Assembly: GCF_000152845.1 (NCBI RefSeq)
Contig: NZ_CH902584.1
Coordinates: forward strand, 1,856 to 65,855
From: Roseovarius sp. 217
Lineage (GTDB): Bacteria > Pseudomonadota > Alphaproteobacteria > Rhodobacterales > Rhodobacteraceae
Length of the DNA stretch: 64,000 bases
Direction of reading: 5' to 3'
Part shown: piece by piece, positions 25,745 to 35,340 of the stretch
How the letters are laid out: each line of letters starts with the position of its first letter
How positions within the stretch are numbered: position 1 is the stretch's first letter
Made by a program: the position numbers and the translations under genes
Notes under the pieces: generated by a model
Database searches by the model: none
Told to the model about the DNA's origin: nothing
The model's input: the letters and a program-made list of their open reading frames with translations, nothing else

Positions 25745-26227
25745 CTACAACCAACGTCTGGTTTTTTCACAGTATCGGGCAAAATCCATGCGGAATTTGC
25801 GCCGCATACGGTCCTCTTCCGGGATAATGAAGCGTTTTTCAATCACCCAGACGAAAATGGGAATCAGCGGCAGCGCCAAAACGGCGTCCCAGCGCAGAAT
25901 CAGCCCGGCGAGAATCAGGGTGTCACCGAGATAGATCGGATTGCGTGAGCGGCGAAAGATGCCGGACTGGATCACCCGCTCTGGCGTCTCATGCGGGACG
26001 ATGGTGGTTTTATGGCGGCGAAATTCCAGTGCGGCCATCGCCACTAGCAAAATCCCCCCGCCGACCAGCAGCCCCCCCAAGAGATCGGCCCATGTCTCGC
26101 CAAAGCTGAGACCCATGGCGTACCGACTGGACTGCGCCCAGGCCACGGCCAAAAACCCCACAAGCCAGACCGGTGGCATGTCGATCCATTTCAGCACTGG
26201 CCATTTCAGCATGGGCCATTTCAGCAT
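25745..26227 (-). CDS. Membrane methyltransferase of the isoprenylcysteine carboxylmethyltransferase type
   Basis: Four or five transmembrane helices and the C-terminal motif PHETPERVIQSGIFRRSRNPIYLGDT...RFIIPEEDRMRRKF place it in the ICMT/phospholipid methyltransferase superfamily, which binds S-adenosylmethionine at the membrane. The true substrate is unknown. The start is ambiguous because a 15-base unit is repeated three times over it: ATG at 26227 (AGAGGA ten bases before, 160 residues), ATG at 26212, GTG at 26197 and ATG at 26179 are all in frame. The first is used here. Confidence 0.75.
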   Translation of the reverse strand: MLKWPMLKWPVLKWIDMPPVWLVGFLAVAWAQSSRYAMGLSFGETWADLLGGLLVGGGILLVAMAALEFRRHKTTIVPHETPERVIQSGIFRRSRNPIYLGDTLILAGLILRWDAVLALPLIPIFVWVIEKRFIIPEEDRMRRKFRMDFARYCEKTRRWL

Positions 26228-26230
26228 GGG
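26186..26230. repeat. Three tandem 15-base repeats over the methyltransferase start
   Basis: CCATTTCAGCACTGG is followed by two copies of CCATTTCAGCATGGG. On the minus strand they encode MLKWP-MLKWP-VLKW, so each unit carries its own potential start codon (ATG, ATG, GTG). Confidence 0.8.
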
Positions 26231-26300
26231 CCTGCGGTCCTCTCGTGGTTGTCTCTGGAGCAAGAGCGGGTAGAGTAGCGTGAGATATGGCGGAGGCAAG

Positions 26301-27053
26301 ATGACAATAGCGGGCAAGCACGCTTTGGTGACGGGGGGCGGCAGCGGCATTGGCCTCGCCATCGCCCGCGCGCTCGCCGGGGCGGGTGCTGAGGTGACGA
26401 TCACCGGACGCCGTGCGGCGGTGTTGGACGAGGTGGCAGGCGCGGGCCTCTACCCGCTGTCCATGGATGTGACCCAAGAGCATGAGGTCGCAGCGGGCGT
26501 GGCCGCCGCGGTCAAGGCACGCGGCCCGGTGCAAATCTGCATCCCCAATGCCGGCATCGCCGAAGGCCGCGCCCTGCACAAGACGGATGCCGCATTCTGG
26601 CGGCAGATCATGGCCACCAATCTCGACGGCGCGTTTTATACGGTGCGCGACTGTCTGGGCGGCATGCGCCAGACCGATTGGGGGCGGGTGATCGCAATTT
26701 CCTCGATTGCAGGGATCAAGGGGCTCAAGGGGGCTGCGGCCTATAGCGCCAGCAAACACGGGATGATCGGCCTGATCCGCAGCTTGAGCGAGGATTATCT
26801 TGGCACAGGTCTGACCTTCAATGCGATTTGCCCCGGCTATGTGGACACCGAAATCATCAGCCGCAATGTCACCGCCATCTCCGCGCGCGCAGGCGTATCA
26901 GAGCAAGAGGCGCGCGCCATGATGGTCGAGGCCAACCGCCACAAGCGCCTGATTACCCCCGACGAGGTGGCGCAGGCGGTGCTCTGGCTCTGCGGTCCGG
27001 GATCATCGAGCATCAATGGCCAAGCGCTTGAAATCGCGGGCGGACAGGTCTGA
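26301..27053 (+). CDS. SDR family NAD(P)-dependent oxidoreductase
   Basis: The ATG at 26301 with GGAGG before it gives 250 residues. The cofactor loop is TGGGSGIG at about 12-19, NAG lies near 87, and the active site is Ser of SSIAG (about 137) with YSASK (about 151-155). The C terminus (SSINGQALEIAGGQV) is typical of classical SDRs. It resembles 3-hydroxyacyl or 3-hydroxybutyrate dehydrogenases, but the substrate is uncertain. It diverges from the methyltransferase gene. Confidence 0.9.
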   Translation: MTIAGKHALVTGGGSGIGLAIARALAGAGAEVTITGRRAAVLDEVAGAGLYPLSMDVTQEHEVAAGVAAAVKARGPVQICIPNAGIAEGRALHKTDAAFWRQIMATNLDGAFYTVRDCLGGMRQTDWGRVIAISSIAGIKGLKGAAAYSASKHGMIGLIRSLSEDYLGTGLTFNAICPGYVDTEIISRNVTAISARAGVSEQEARAMMVEANRHKRLITPDEVAQAVLWLCGPGSSSINGQALEIAGGQV

Positions 27054-27065
27054 TCCATCCCCGGC

Positions 27066-27120
27066 CCTCTTGGCTTTTTCTTGGCTGAAGTACTCCGGGG
27101 GTCCGGGGGGCAGCGCCCCC
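27066..27120. repeat. Dispersed intergenic element, copy B, with terminator hairpin
   Basis: The head GGCTTTTTCTTGGCTGAAGT then ACTCCGGGGG is followed by the hairpin GGGGGC-agc-GCCCCC at 27106-27120. It directly follows the SDR gene and probably ends its transcript. The remaining 120 bases before the next gene must carry that gene's promoter. Confidence 0.55.
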
Positions 27121-27243
27121 TGCCTTGCGACACGTCGAACGCGTCCGAATTTGAACACACTCGTCTAAATTTCTCCTGAATCCGCGCCCATTGCCGCCGC
27201 AGACGCTGTGTATCCAGTTTGGAAACAACAGGGTGCCAATACA

Positions 27244-29496
27244 ATGCCAACGACCTTCAACTGGATTTTTTTAGGCAACGAGCCGATAATTCTCGATCCG
27301 ACCGAAGGCAACAGCAATGCCGAGAACGCAGGCCTGTTCGTCAACCGCACCTATGGCACCGCGATTGATCCGCTCTACCAGAACGTGACGCGCGTCACCA
27401 CCATCGACAATGGTGGCGCGGCGGGCGCGCTGGATATGAACAATACCGCATCGAATGATCAATTCTCGACCGACATCGGCAGCGGCACGCAGACCTTTAC
27501 CTTTGACGGCCTGTCCACATTCAACGCCACGCTGACCTATACCGATGGCACGACGGCATCGTTTCTTGCGATTCTGGTGCAGGACACCAATGGCAATCTC
27601 TTTCTGGCGCCGCCGCTCAATACCACGCCGGCGAATGCCGCGAATATCGCGGCCATGACCGCGCGCCCGATCGAGTCTGTCACCTTCAACTCGGTCAACA
27701 CCTCCACCAATACCAATCTCGGGGCTGACCGGGCTGACATCGGCATTGATGATGGCATCGTGCAGGGCACCGGCGGCGCTGATCTCATCAACAGCGGCTA
27801 TACCGAGCCGGTCGCCTCTGGCTCTGACCGGGTGGACAACAACGACGCACCGGGCGGCGGCAACGACGATGTCATCAACGCGGGCGCGGGCAATGACACC
27901 GTGCTGGCGGGGCTGGGCAACGATTCGGTCCAGGGCGGCACCGGCGCCGACAGTCTAAGCGGCGAGAGCGGCAATGACACGCTTTTGGGCGAGGGCGGCA
28001 CCGATACGCTGATCGGTGGCGCGGGGGATGACAGCCTCGACGGCGGCACAGGCAATGACACGCTTTATGGCGATGGCGGCACTGCCGCACGCTGGAGCTA
28101 TCAGGTCTATACCCGCGATTTCACATCGGCCAACGGGCAGGCGTTCGACATCGAGAGCGGCACGTTGGCTGGCTCTGGCACCTCTGCCGCGTTCGACGTC
28201 ACAGGCCACGGCCAACAGGCGACAGGTCAGGGCGATCCGAACGATTACGGCGTCATCTATAGCTCGAACCTCATTGCCACGGCGGACGGGGTCTACCGCT
28301 TTGCCACCACCTCGGATGATGGCTCGACCGTTCGCATTCTGGACAGCAACGGCGATCCTGTCACCTTCACCAATCAGAACGGCACGACGGGATCGTTTCT
28401 CGACAACGATTTCCATCAGGGCGCGACGACCCGTTGGGGCGAGGTGACGCTTGAGGCGGGCCAGAGTTACACCATCGAGGTGCGCTACTGGGAAAACCTC
28501 GGCGGCAATGTGCTCTCGGGCACCGTGACCTTGCCGGGGGGGGCGGTGCAGGATCTGGCGACCAGCCCCTTGATCGTGGGTAGCGATAGCATTGCGGGCA
28601 ATGATTACCTCGATGGTGGCGCGGGGGCGGACCTGCTCTTTGGCGAGGGCGGCACTGACACGCTGATCGCAGGCGAGAATGACACGCTATATGGCGGCGA
28701 TGGCGATGACCTCTTTGTCATCGGCTCGCCCGCCGAGACCGGCACCGGCACGATCACCATCGTCGGTGGCGAAGGCAGCGAAACCGGCGGCGACACGCTC
28801 TTTCTGTCGCCCGAGGCGCGCAAGGCAGACATCACATTCTCCAACCCCGACGATGCGGCGGGTGGGCTCTCGGGCAGTTTCACCCTGACTGACGGCACGG
28901 TGGTGAATTTCTCCGAGATCGAGAACATCATCTGTTTCACCCCCGGCATCCGCCTTCTGACGCCCAACGGCGAGCGCAACGTAGAGACCTTGCGCGCCGG
29001 GGATTTGGTACTCACCCGCGATCACGGCCCGCAACCCGTCCGTTGGACCGGTCGCCGGACGGTGCCGGGACTTGACCGCTTTGCGCCGGTGCGCGTGGCC
29101 GCGCATGTGCTTGACGGGGCGCGCGCGCCGCTCCTGGTCTCGCCGCAGCACCGCTTTCTGTTTACCGGCTACAAGGCCGAGTTGCTCTTTGGCTGCGATG
29201 AGGTGTTGATTGCCGCCACGCATCTGGTGGATGGACAGGCCGTCACGCGGGTCGCACAGGCGGCGGTGACCTATATCCATATCATGTTCGACCAGCACGA
29301 GGTGATCTATGCCGAAGGCGCCGCAACCGAGAGCTTTCATGCAGGCGCTGTCGGACTTTCGGCCATTTCGGACCAGGCGCGCGAAGAGATGTTCGCGGTT
29401 TTTCCCGAGTTGCGCAGCAATCCCAACGCCTATGGCGACACCGCGCGGCCCTGCCTCAAGCGGCACGAGGCACGGCTTTTGCAACCCTGCGGATGA
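27244..29496 (+). CDS. RTX-repeat protein with C-terminal Hint domain (shorter paralogue)
   Basis: The ATG at 27244 is chosen because its N terminus (MPTTFNWIFLG) aligns with that of the next gene. The 750 residues hold a paralogue-specific N-terminal domain, RTX calcium-binding nonapeptides (GGxGxDxL type) at about 205-285, a PA14-like insert (about 285-440, YSSNLIATADGVYRFATTSDDGS), more RTX repeats, and a Hint_2 domain from Cys 564 (CFTPG). Hint domains cleave or splice peptide bonds through that cysteine. No classical signal peptide is seen, so type I secretion is expected; no exporter genes are in the window. Confidence 0.87.
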   Translation: MPTTFNWIFLGNEPIILDPTEGNSNAENAGLFVNRTYGTAIDPLYQNVTRVTTIDNGGAAGALDMNNTASNDQFSTDIGSGTQTFTFDGLSTFNATLTYTDGTTASFLAILVQDTNGNLFLAPPLNTTPANAANIAAMTARPIESVTFNSVNTSTNTNLGADRADIGIDDGIVQGTGGADLINSGYTEPVASGSDRVDNNDAPGGGNDDVINAGAGNDTVLAGLGNDSVQGGTGADSLSGESGNDTLLGEGGTDTLIGGAGDDSLDGGTGNDTLYGDGGTAARWSYQVYTRDFTSANGQAFDIESGTLAGSGTSAAFDVTGHGQQATGQGDPNDYGVIYSSNLIATADGVYRFATTSDDGSTVRILDSNGDPVTFTNQNGTTGSFLDNDFHQGATTRWGEVTLEAGQSYTIEVRYWENLGGNVLSGTVTLPGGAVQDLATSPLIVGSDSIAGNDYLDGGAGADLLFGEGGTDTLIAGENDTLYGGDGDDLFVIGSPAETGTGTITIVGGEGSETGGDTLFLSPEARKADITFSNPDDAAGGLSGSFTLTDGTVVNFSEIENIICFTPGIRLLTPNGERNVETLRAGDLVLTRDHGPQPVRWTGRRTVPGLDRFAPVRVAAHVLDGARAPLLVSPQHRFLFTGYKAELLFGCDEVLIAATHLVDGQAVTRVAQAAVTYIHIMFDQHEVIYAEGAATESFHAGAVGLSAISDQAREEMFAVFPELRSNPNAYGDTARPCLKRHEARLLQPCG

Positions 29497-29870
29497 GATC
29501 CCTAAATTCTGCCAAACCCGTGCCGTTAAATAGTCTGACTCCAGACAAAGTTAGAGCAAGCCAGGCCATTAACAGAATTCCAAAGGGTTTTTCCTAAGAT
29601 CAACGGGGTCATTTGGCGCCGGTCTGTGTGATGTGCGGAAAGTGAGGTGAAATGAAATACGCGGTAGAGACAGCAGTTGGAATGCAGCCCGCCACGGGCG
29701 GGCGTGAGGCATTTTGCGCCCGACAGTCCGACGTCAGAGCAGGTCCGCCTGAGACGACCGCCGGATGACAGGATGGCATCCGACCTGCCCACTCTTCCCG
29801 CCCGACTTGAAACGACCCCGCAGAGCGACACCGTCGCGCCCCGTCCCGACAGACAGCGAGCATCTTGACC
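29497..29870. other. Gap between the two RTX/Hint genes
   Basis: No coding frame is credible. It contains a weak hairpin GTCTG-actc-CAGAC shortly after the first gene and GCCCG-ccacggg-CGGGC near 29690. The base composition drops in the first 150 bases, as expected for a promoter region. I see no named regulatory element. Confidence 0.4.
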
Positions 29871-32800
29871 ATGGCTACGACATTTGACCTTTTCTACCTT
29901 GGGGTTGCACCGCAGATCGACACGGTCGAGGGAAATCTAACCTCCGAAAATCATACAGCCCTGAACGGACAGGTGTTCGGCAGCGCGCTCGCTCCGGTAT
30001 CGAGCACTCTGACGTCGCTCTCTCCCGCAAAAACTCTTCTGGGTCTTGTCGACTCCTACACCGGCGGGGCCACGTCCAGCGCCTATGACTCGAACAATTT
30101 CTCGAGCAACGAACAATTCATCATCGGCGGCGTGACCTACACGCATGACGCGACGATGCGCTACACCAATTCGGTGATCACCTATACCGATGGCACCACG
30201 GCCATTGTCGAAGCCATTGTCATGCAGGACACCAATGGCAATCTCTATCTGATCCCGCCGCCCTCCGGGCCAAACACCTATTCTGCCGCGCTCGAGGCCA
30301 AGCCGATTCTTTCGGTGACCCTCGGCACCGCAGCGCCCGCGAACGGCACGGATGTCTTTGGCATGACCGCAGATCGGTATGATCTGACCCTGTCGGATTA
30401 CATGGTCGAGGGAACGGCGGGCAATGATCTGATCAACGCCGCCTATCTGGGTGACCCCGAAGGCGACAGGATTGATGACACAGACAATCTGGCCGGGACC
30501 AATGACGACCTGGTCTTTGCCGGTGCCGGCAATGACACCGTGCGCGCGGGTGCGGGCAACGACACGGTTTACGGCGAGGACGGCAACGACCTGCTGGATG
30601 GCGGCGCGGGCAACGATTTGCTCCAAGGCGGCAACGGGAACGACACGCTGATCGGCGGTGCCGGGGCGGACACGATGATTGGCGGCGTCGGGCTTGACAT
30701 CGTCGACTACTCCACCTCCGGCGCGGCGGTGACGGTCGATCTTGCGGCTGGCACCGCAACCGGGGGGGATGCCACAGGCGACGTTATCAATCAGGGCATT
30801 GATGGGATAATCGGCTCGGCCTATGACGACACGCTCATCGGCTCGGATGCCAGCAGCACCTCCGGGACGGACATCTACACCACCTATATTGATGGCGGCG
30901 CGGGCAACGATTTCATCGACGGGCGCAACGGCGGGGACAGCCTTCTTGGCGGCACCGGCAGTGACACGATCCTCGGCGGCGGTGGCAATGACCTGATCGA
31001 CGGCGGCGCGGATGGCGACTGGCTCGACGGCGGCGATGGCACCGACACGATCTTTGGCGGCGCGGGCGATGACACGATTCTGGTCGCAGGCGACAATGAC
31101 AGCATCTTTGGCGGCGATGGCGCCGATCTGATCCATGCCACGGCGCTCAATCTCTCGGGCATCAGAAACTTCACCGTCGACGGCGGCTCAGGCGGCGTTG
31201 ACAATGACACGCTCGATCTCTCTGAGCTGATCGCCGACGGTTGGGTCATCACTGGCATGACCCAGAATGCCGAGAACAACGGCAATCCCGGATTCAGCGG
31301 CCAAATCCAGCTCACGCGCGGATTCGAAGGCGCGACCATCAACTATACCGATATCGAAAACCTGATTCTCACCAATTCCGATTACATCGTCGAAGGCACG
31401 GCAGGCGCGGATCTGATCGACGCCTCCTATGCCGGTGATCCCGAAGGGGACAAGATCGACAATCTCGACCACTCCGATGGCAGCAATGCGGATTCGGTGC
31501 TGGCGGGGGCTGGCAATGACACGATCGTCGCCGGGGCTGGCAATGATACCGTGCTGGGCGAGTCCGGGGCCGATGTCATCTTTGGTGGCGAAGGCGATGA
31601 CTCGCTCTTCGGTGGGGCCGAAAATGACACCATCGCAGGCGACGCGGGCAACGATCACCTGTTCGGCGAAGGCGGCGACGATCGTTTCACCCTGCAAAAC
31701 GGCTTTGGCGCGGATACCATCACCGGCGGCGAGACCGACGAGACGGCAGGCGACACGCTGGACCTCAGCGGCGTCACCGGGCCGCTCACGCTTAATCTGT
31801 CCAATGCCGTTTCCGAGAGCGGCACGGTCAGCGATGGCACCGCAACCGCCAGTTTCTCCGAAATCGAGAACATCCTTCTCGGGGCTGGCACTGATACGCT
31901 GGTGCTGGCCGATGGCTCGGGCAGCGACGCGGTCACCGGGTTCACGGCCCCCACCGACACTGGCAATGGCACCTATACCAGCGGCGATCTGCTGGATGTG
32001 TCGGGTCTGACCTCAGATGGCACCACCCCTGTCACCACGGCCGATGTGACCGTGACAGATACCAATGGCGACGGCACTGGCGATGCGATCCTGACCTTCC
32101 CGAACGGCGAGAACCTGACGCTGATCGGCGTGCCGATGACCGATGTCGACAGCACCGCCGCCCTCGTGGCGATGGGCATTCCCGACGCGCGTGATTTCGT
32201 GATTGAGGGCAGTGCCGGTGCCGACCTCATCAACGTCGATTACACCGGCGATCCCGAAGGCGACCGGGTGGACGCCGGGGATGCCGCCAACGGCTCTCAG
32301 GATGACGTGATCTTCGCGGGCGCGGGCAGTGACAGCATCGATTCCGGGCTTGGCAACGATCTGATCAATGCAGGCGCGGGCGATGACGAGATTTTCCTCG
32401 ACGGCAGCCTGCAAAACGACACCATCATCGGCGGTGAAACCGAAGAGACCGTGAGCGAAGGCGACCGGATCAACTTTTCCGCCATTTCCGACGGGCTGCT
32501 GATCAACTTCACCGCACCTGGAACCGGCACCATCACCGATGGCACCTCTGTCACCGAGTTCTCGGAGATCGAGCGTTTTCAGATGGGCACTGGCGCGGAT
32601 ACGGTGATCGGCTCTGACGGGGTTGAGGAAATCATCGGCAACTACGGCGATGACAGCATTCTTGCAGGCGGCGGCAACGACACGATCTTTTCCGGCTTTG
32701 ACAATGACTATGTCGATGGCGGCGCGGGCGATGACTCGATCCTCTCCTCCTCGGGGGCGGATACGGTCTCGGGCGGCGCGGGCAACGATCAGATTGACCT

Positions 32801-34154
32801 CGGGCCGGGCGACGGCGAAACCGATCTTTTGATCTTTTCGGATGGCGATGGCGCTGATGTGGTCTCTAGCTTTGAGATCCCCATCGACAACGGCGACGGC
32901 ACCTTTACGGGCCGCGATCAGCTTGATGTGTCGAACCTCACGGACGCGGCGGGCAACCCGGTCAACGTTGCAGATGTCACGGTCGGCAGCGATGGCAGCG
33001 GCAATGCCGTCCTCAGCTTTCCGAATGGCGAGAGCATCACCTTGGTCGGGGTCGATCCCGCCTCGGTGTCTAGCCACGATGCATTGGCCGCCATGGGCAT
33101 TTTCCAGCCCGATTACATCGTGCAGGGCACGGCTGGCGATGATGTGATCGACGCAAGCTATAGCGGCGACCCCCAAGGCGACCAGATCGACAATGCCGAC
33201 AGTCGCAACAATGACAACGCCGATGTGATCGACGCAGGCGCGGGCAATGACGTGATCATGGCCGGACTTGGGGCTGACACCATCTTTGGCGGCGCAGGCA
33301 ATGACACGGTGTCTGTGGGTCAAGGCGACAGCGTCCAAGGTGGCGATGGCGACGATTTCTTTACCCTGACCGATACCGGCGAGACTGAGACCGGCGCAAT
33401 TTCGATCCTTGGCGGCGAAGGCGACGAGACCATAGGCGATACGCTCTGGCTGGGCGAGACCGCGAAGAAATCCGATATCACCTTCTCCAATTCGGATGAT
33501 GCGACGGGCGGGCTCTCGGGCAGCTTTGCGATGGTCAATGGCACGGTCGTGACCTTCTCCGAGATCGAGAACATCATCTGCTTTACCCCCGGTGCGCGGA
33601 TCCTCACCCAATGGGGGGAGCGTCCGGTCGAGAGCCTGCGCTTGGGCGATATGGTGGTGACACGCGACCACGGGTTGCAACCGGTGCGATGGGTGGGCAA
33701 ACGCACGGTGGCCGGTCTGGGCGATTTCGCCCCCATTTCCGTCGCCTCCAGCGTGATGGGCGGGCGAGACGCGCTCTTGGTCTCGCCGCAACACCGGCTG
33801 CTCTTTACCGGCTATCAGGCCGAATTGCTCTTTGGCGAGAGCGAGGTTCTGATTGCGGCCAAGCATATGGTGAACGGGCGTGATGTGACGGTCAGCCCCT
33901 GCGACGAGGTGACCTATATCCACGTCATGTTCGATCGCCACGAGATCATCTTTGCCGATGGCCTCGGCACCGAGAGCTTTTATGCCGGGGACATGGCGCT
34001 GAGCGCCGTCGATGCTGCCGCGCGTGAAGAGCTGTTCGACATCTTTCCGGAATTGCGCAGCGCACCGGGTCAGCACCGCGACACCGTGCGCCCCTGCCTG
34101 CGCCGTCACGAGGCGCAGCTTTTGTGTGGCTTGGGCGAACGAGAGGTGGCCTGA
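29871..34154 (+). CDS. Large RTX-repeat protein with C-terminal Hint domain
   Basis: The ATG at 29871 (MATTFDLFYLG) is chosen over a TTG two codons upstream by analogy with the paralogue. The 1427 residues contain four or more blocks of RTX nonapeptides, each block introduced by a related segment (EGTAGNDLINAAYLGDPEGD, EGTAGADLIDASYAGDPEGD, EGSAGADLINVDYTGDPEGD, QGTAGDDVIDASYSGDPQGD). A Hint_2 domain starts at Cys 1237 (CFTPG). It is acidic, fits a calcium-folded secreted protein, and shares N- and C-terminal domains with the preceding gene. Self-cleavage at the Hint cysteine is a family expectation, not shown here. Confidence 0.88.
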   Translation: MATTFDLFYLGVAPQIDTVEGNLTSENHTALNGQVFGSALAPVSSTLTSLSPAKTLLGLVDSYTGGATSSAYDSNNFSSNEQFIIGGVTYTHDATMRYTNSVITYTDGTTAIVEAIVMQDTNGNLYLIPPPSGPNTYSAALEAKPILSVTLGTAAPANGTDVFGMTADRYDLTLSDYMVEGTAGNDLINAAYLGDPEGDRIDDTDNLAGTNDDLVFAGAGNDTVRAGAGNDTVYGEDGNDLLDGGAGNDLLQGGNGNDTLIGGAGADTMIGGVGLDIVDYSTSGAAVTVDLAAGTATGGDATGDVINQGIDGIIGSAYDDTLIGSDASSTSGTDIYTTYIDGGAGNDFIDGRNGGDSLLGGTGSDTILGGGGNDLIDGGADGDWLDGGDGTDTIFGGAGDDTILVAGDNDSIFGGDGADLIHATALNLSGIRNFTVDGGSGGVDNDTLDLSELIADGWVITGMTQNAENNGNPGFSGQIQLTRGFEGATINYTDIENLILTNSDYIVEGTAGADLIDASYAGDPEGDKIDNLDHSDGSNADSVLAGAGNDTIVAGAGNDTVLGESGADVIFGGEGDDSLFGGAENDTIAGDAGNDHLFGEGGDDRFTLQNGFGADTITGGETDETAGDTLDLSGVTGPLTLNLSNAVSESGTVSDGTATASFSEIENILLGAGTDTLVLADGSGSDAVTGFTAPTDTGNGTYTSGDLLDVSGLTSDGTTPVTTADVTVTDTNGDGTGDAILTFPNGENLTLIGVPMTDVDSTAALVAMGIPDARDFVIEGSAGADLINVDYTGDPEGDRVDAGDAANGSQDDVIFAGAGSDSIDSGLGNDLINAGAGDDEIFLDGSLQNDTIIGGETEETVSEGDRINFSAISDGLLINFTAPGTGTITDGTSVTEFSEIERFQMGTGADTVIGSDGVEEIIGNYGDDSILAGGGNDTIFSGFDNDYVDGGAGDDSILSSSGADTVSGGAGNDQIDLGPGDGETDLLIFSDGDGADVVSSFEIPIDNGDGTFTGRDQLDVSNLTDAAGNPVNVADVTVGSDGSGNAVLSFPNGESITLVGVDPASVSSHDALAAMGIFQPDYIVQGTAGDDVIDASYSGDPQGDQIDNADSRNNDNADVIDAGAGNDVIMAGLGADTIFGGAGNDTVSVGQGDSVQGGDGDDFFTLTDTGETETGAISILGGEGDETIGDTLWLGETAKKSDITFSNSDDATGGLSGSFAMVNGTVVTFSEIENIICFTPGARILTQWGERPVESLRLGDMVVTRDHGLQPVRWVGKRTVAGLGDFAPISVASSVMGGRDALLVSPQHRLLFTGYQAELLFGESEVLIAAKHMVNGRDVTVSPCDEVTYIHVMFDRHEIIFADGLGTESFYAGDMALSAVDAAAREELFDIFPELRSAPGQHRDTVRPCLRRHEAQLLCGLGEREVA

Positions 34155-34186
34155 GCCCGCTCAGGTCGACGATTCAGGCCGCCTAT

Positions 34187-34999
34187 TCAGGCCGAACGGC
34201 GCAGCGGGGCCGTGTGCCCCGCGGCCCAGGCCCGCACCGCATCGCCAAAGGCGGTAAAGAGCGGGCGACTGACCGGATCATGCGCGGCATTGTATTCGGG
34301 ATGCCATTGCACCGACAGGGTAAAGCCCGGCGCGCCATCGATATAGAGCGCCTCGGGCGTTTCATCCAGCGCCCACCCGTCGATCACCACCCCTGCACCG
34401 GCGCGCAGGATGCCCTGACCGTGCAGTGTGTTGGTCATCACTTCCTCGGCCCCCATCAGCCGGTGAAACACCCCGCCCGGCGCAAACCGCACCTTGTGGC
34501 GCAGCGCGAATTGCTCGTCCATCGTGCCCTCGGGGGGCATGCGGTGATTGTCGCGCCCCGGCAGATCGCGGATTTCAGGATGCAGCGTGCCACCCATGGC
34601 GACATTCATCTCTTGAAACCCGCGGCAAATGCCAAGGATCGGTTGCCCCCGCTCGATACAGGCACGCGCCAGCGGCAAGGTGATCGCATCGCGGGCACGA
34701 TCGAATGCGCCATGCGCTTCGGTTGCAGCCTCACCATATTCCTCGGGATGCACATTGGGTCGCCCGCCCGTCAGCAGAAATCCATCACAGATCTCCATCA
34801 ATTCTGCCACCGAAACATAGCGCGGGTCTGCCGGGATGATCAGCGGCATACAGCCCGCCACATCGGCCATCGCAGAGGAATTGATCGTGCCGCCCGCATG
34901 GGTCGGATAGCGATTGTCGATCTGATATTGGTTGGCGATGACACCAACGACCGGGCGTTTCATTTTCGTCTTTCTGGGTTGCGCCACACTTTCATTCAT
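34187..34999 (-). CDS. Gamma-glutamyl-gamma-aminobutyrate hydrolase family (class I glutamine amidotransferase-like)
   Basis: The 270 residues contain the amidotransferase triad: nucleophile Cys 125 in GICRGFQEMN and His 233 / Glu 235 in QWHPEY. This matches PuuD-like peptidases that hydrolyse gamma-glutamyl-GABA in putrescine breakdown. No other puu genes adjoin, so the substrate is inferred. The first ATG (34999) has AGGC close upstream; a second in-frame ATG at 34963 (MKRPVVGVIANQY) corresponds better to the family start and is a real alternative. Confidence 0.85.
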   Translation of the reverse strand: MNESVAQPRKTKMKRPVVGVIANQYQIDNRYPTHAGGTINSSAMADVAGCMPLIIPADPRYVSVAELMEICDGFLLTGGRPNVHPEEYGEAATEAHGAFDRARDAITLPLARACIERGQPILGICRGFQEMNVAMGGTLHPEIRDLPGRDNHRMPPEGTMDEQFALRHKVRFAPGGVFHRLMGAEEVMTNTLHGQGILRAGAGVVIDGWALDETPEALYIDGAPGFTLSVQWHPEYNAAHDPVSRPLFTAFGDAVRAWAAGHTAPLRRSA

Positions 35000-35144
35000 T
35001 TGCCTAAATTATAGTGCGAAATGGAATAACAAAACATCAATTCCCGCACATATTTCCGTGCGATGATGCGGATTTGCCCAAAAACCCTGCACCGTTTGTT
35101 GATCTTTCGGCGGCAAACTGGCCGCTGTGGGCGGGGCTACCCCG

Positions 35145-35339
35145 TCACCGGTCAAACGCATCCCGACCGGCCGGGTTCTCCCCGTCCACACCAGCCGTCT
35201 TGCGGCTGCGCCGACAGCGTTCGCTGCAATGGCGCACCTCGTCCCAGACGCGCGCCCATTTGCGCCGCCATTCCATCGGCCGCCCACAGGTGGCGCAGGT
35301 CTTGACCGGCAGATCGAATTTTCGACGCGCGCGCGGCAT
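35145..35339 (-). CDS. DUF2256 small zinc-binding protein
   Basis: The 64-residue protein starts MPRARRKFDLPVKTCATCGR and has the conserved DUF2256 pattern: CATCGRPMEWRRKW, then VRHCSERCRRSR, giving four cysteines for a zinc site. Genes of this family are often found beside cryptochrome/photolyase genes. Here the ATG is one base after the photolyase stop on the same strand, so both are co-translated. The function is unknown; a helper role in DNA binding or repair is inference. Confidence 0.85.
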   Translation of the reverse strand: MPRARRKFDLPVKTCATCGRPMEWRRKWARVWDEVRHCSERCRRSRKTAGVDGENPAGRDAFDR

Positions 35340-35340
35340 A

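Noticed and set aside
29937..34109. Long minus-strand frames (399 and 698 codons) opposite the large RTX gene
   Set aside because: They arise because the antisense of repeated RTX codons avoids stops. The translations have no family features, while the plus strand shows RTX repeats and a Hint domain.
27054..34186. Type I secretion genes for the RTX/Hint proteins
   Set aside because: I looked at all neighbouring frames for an ABC exporter and HlyD-type adaptor; the flanking genes are an SDR and a PuuD-like amidase.
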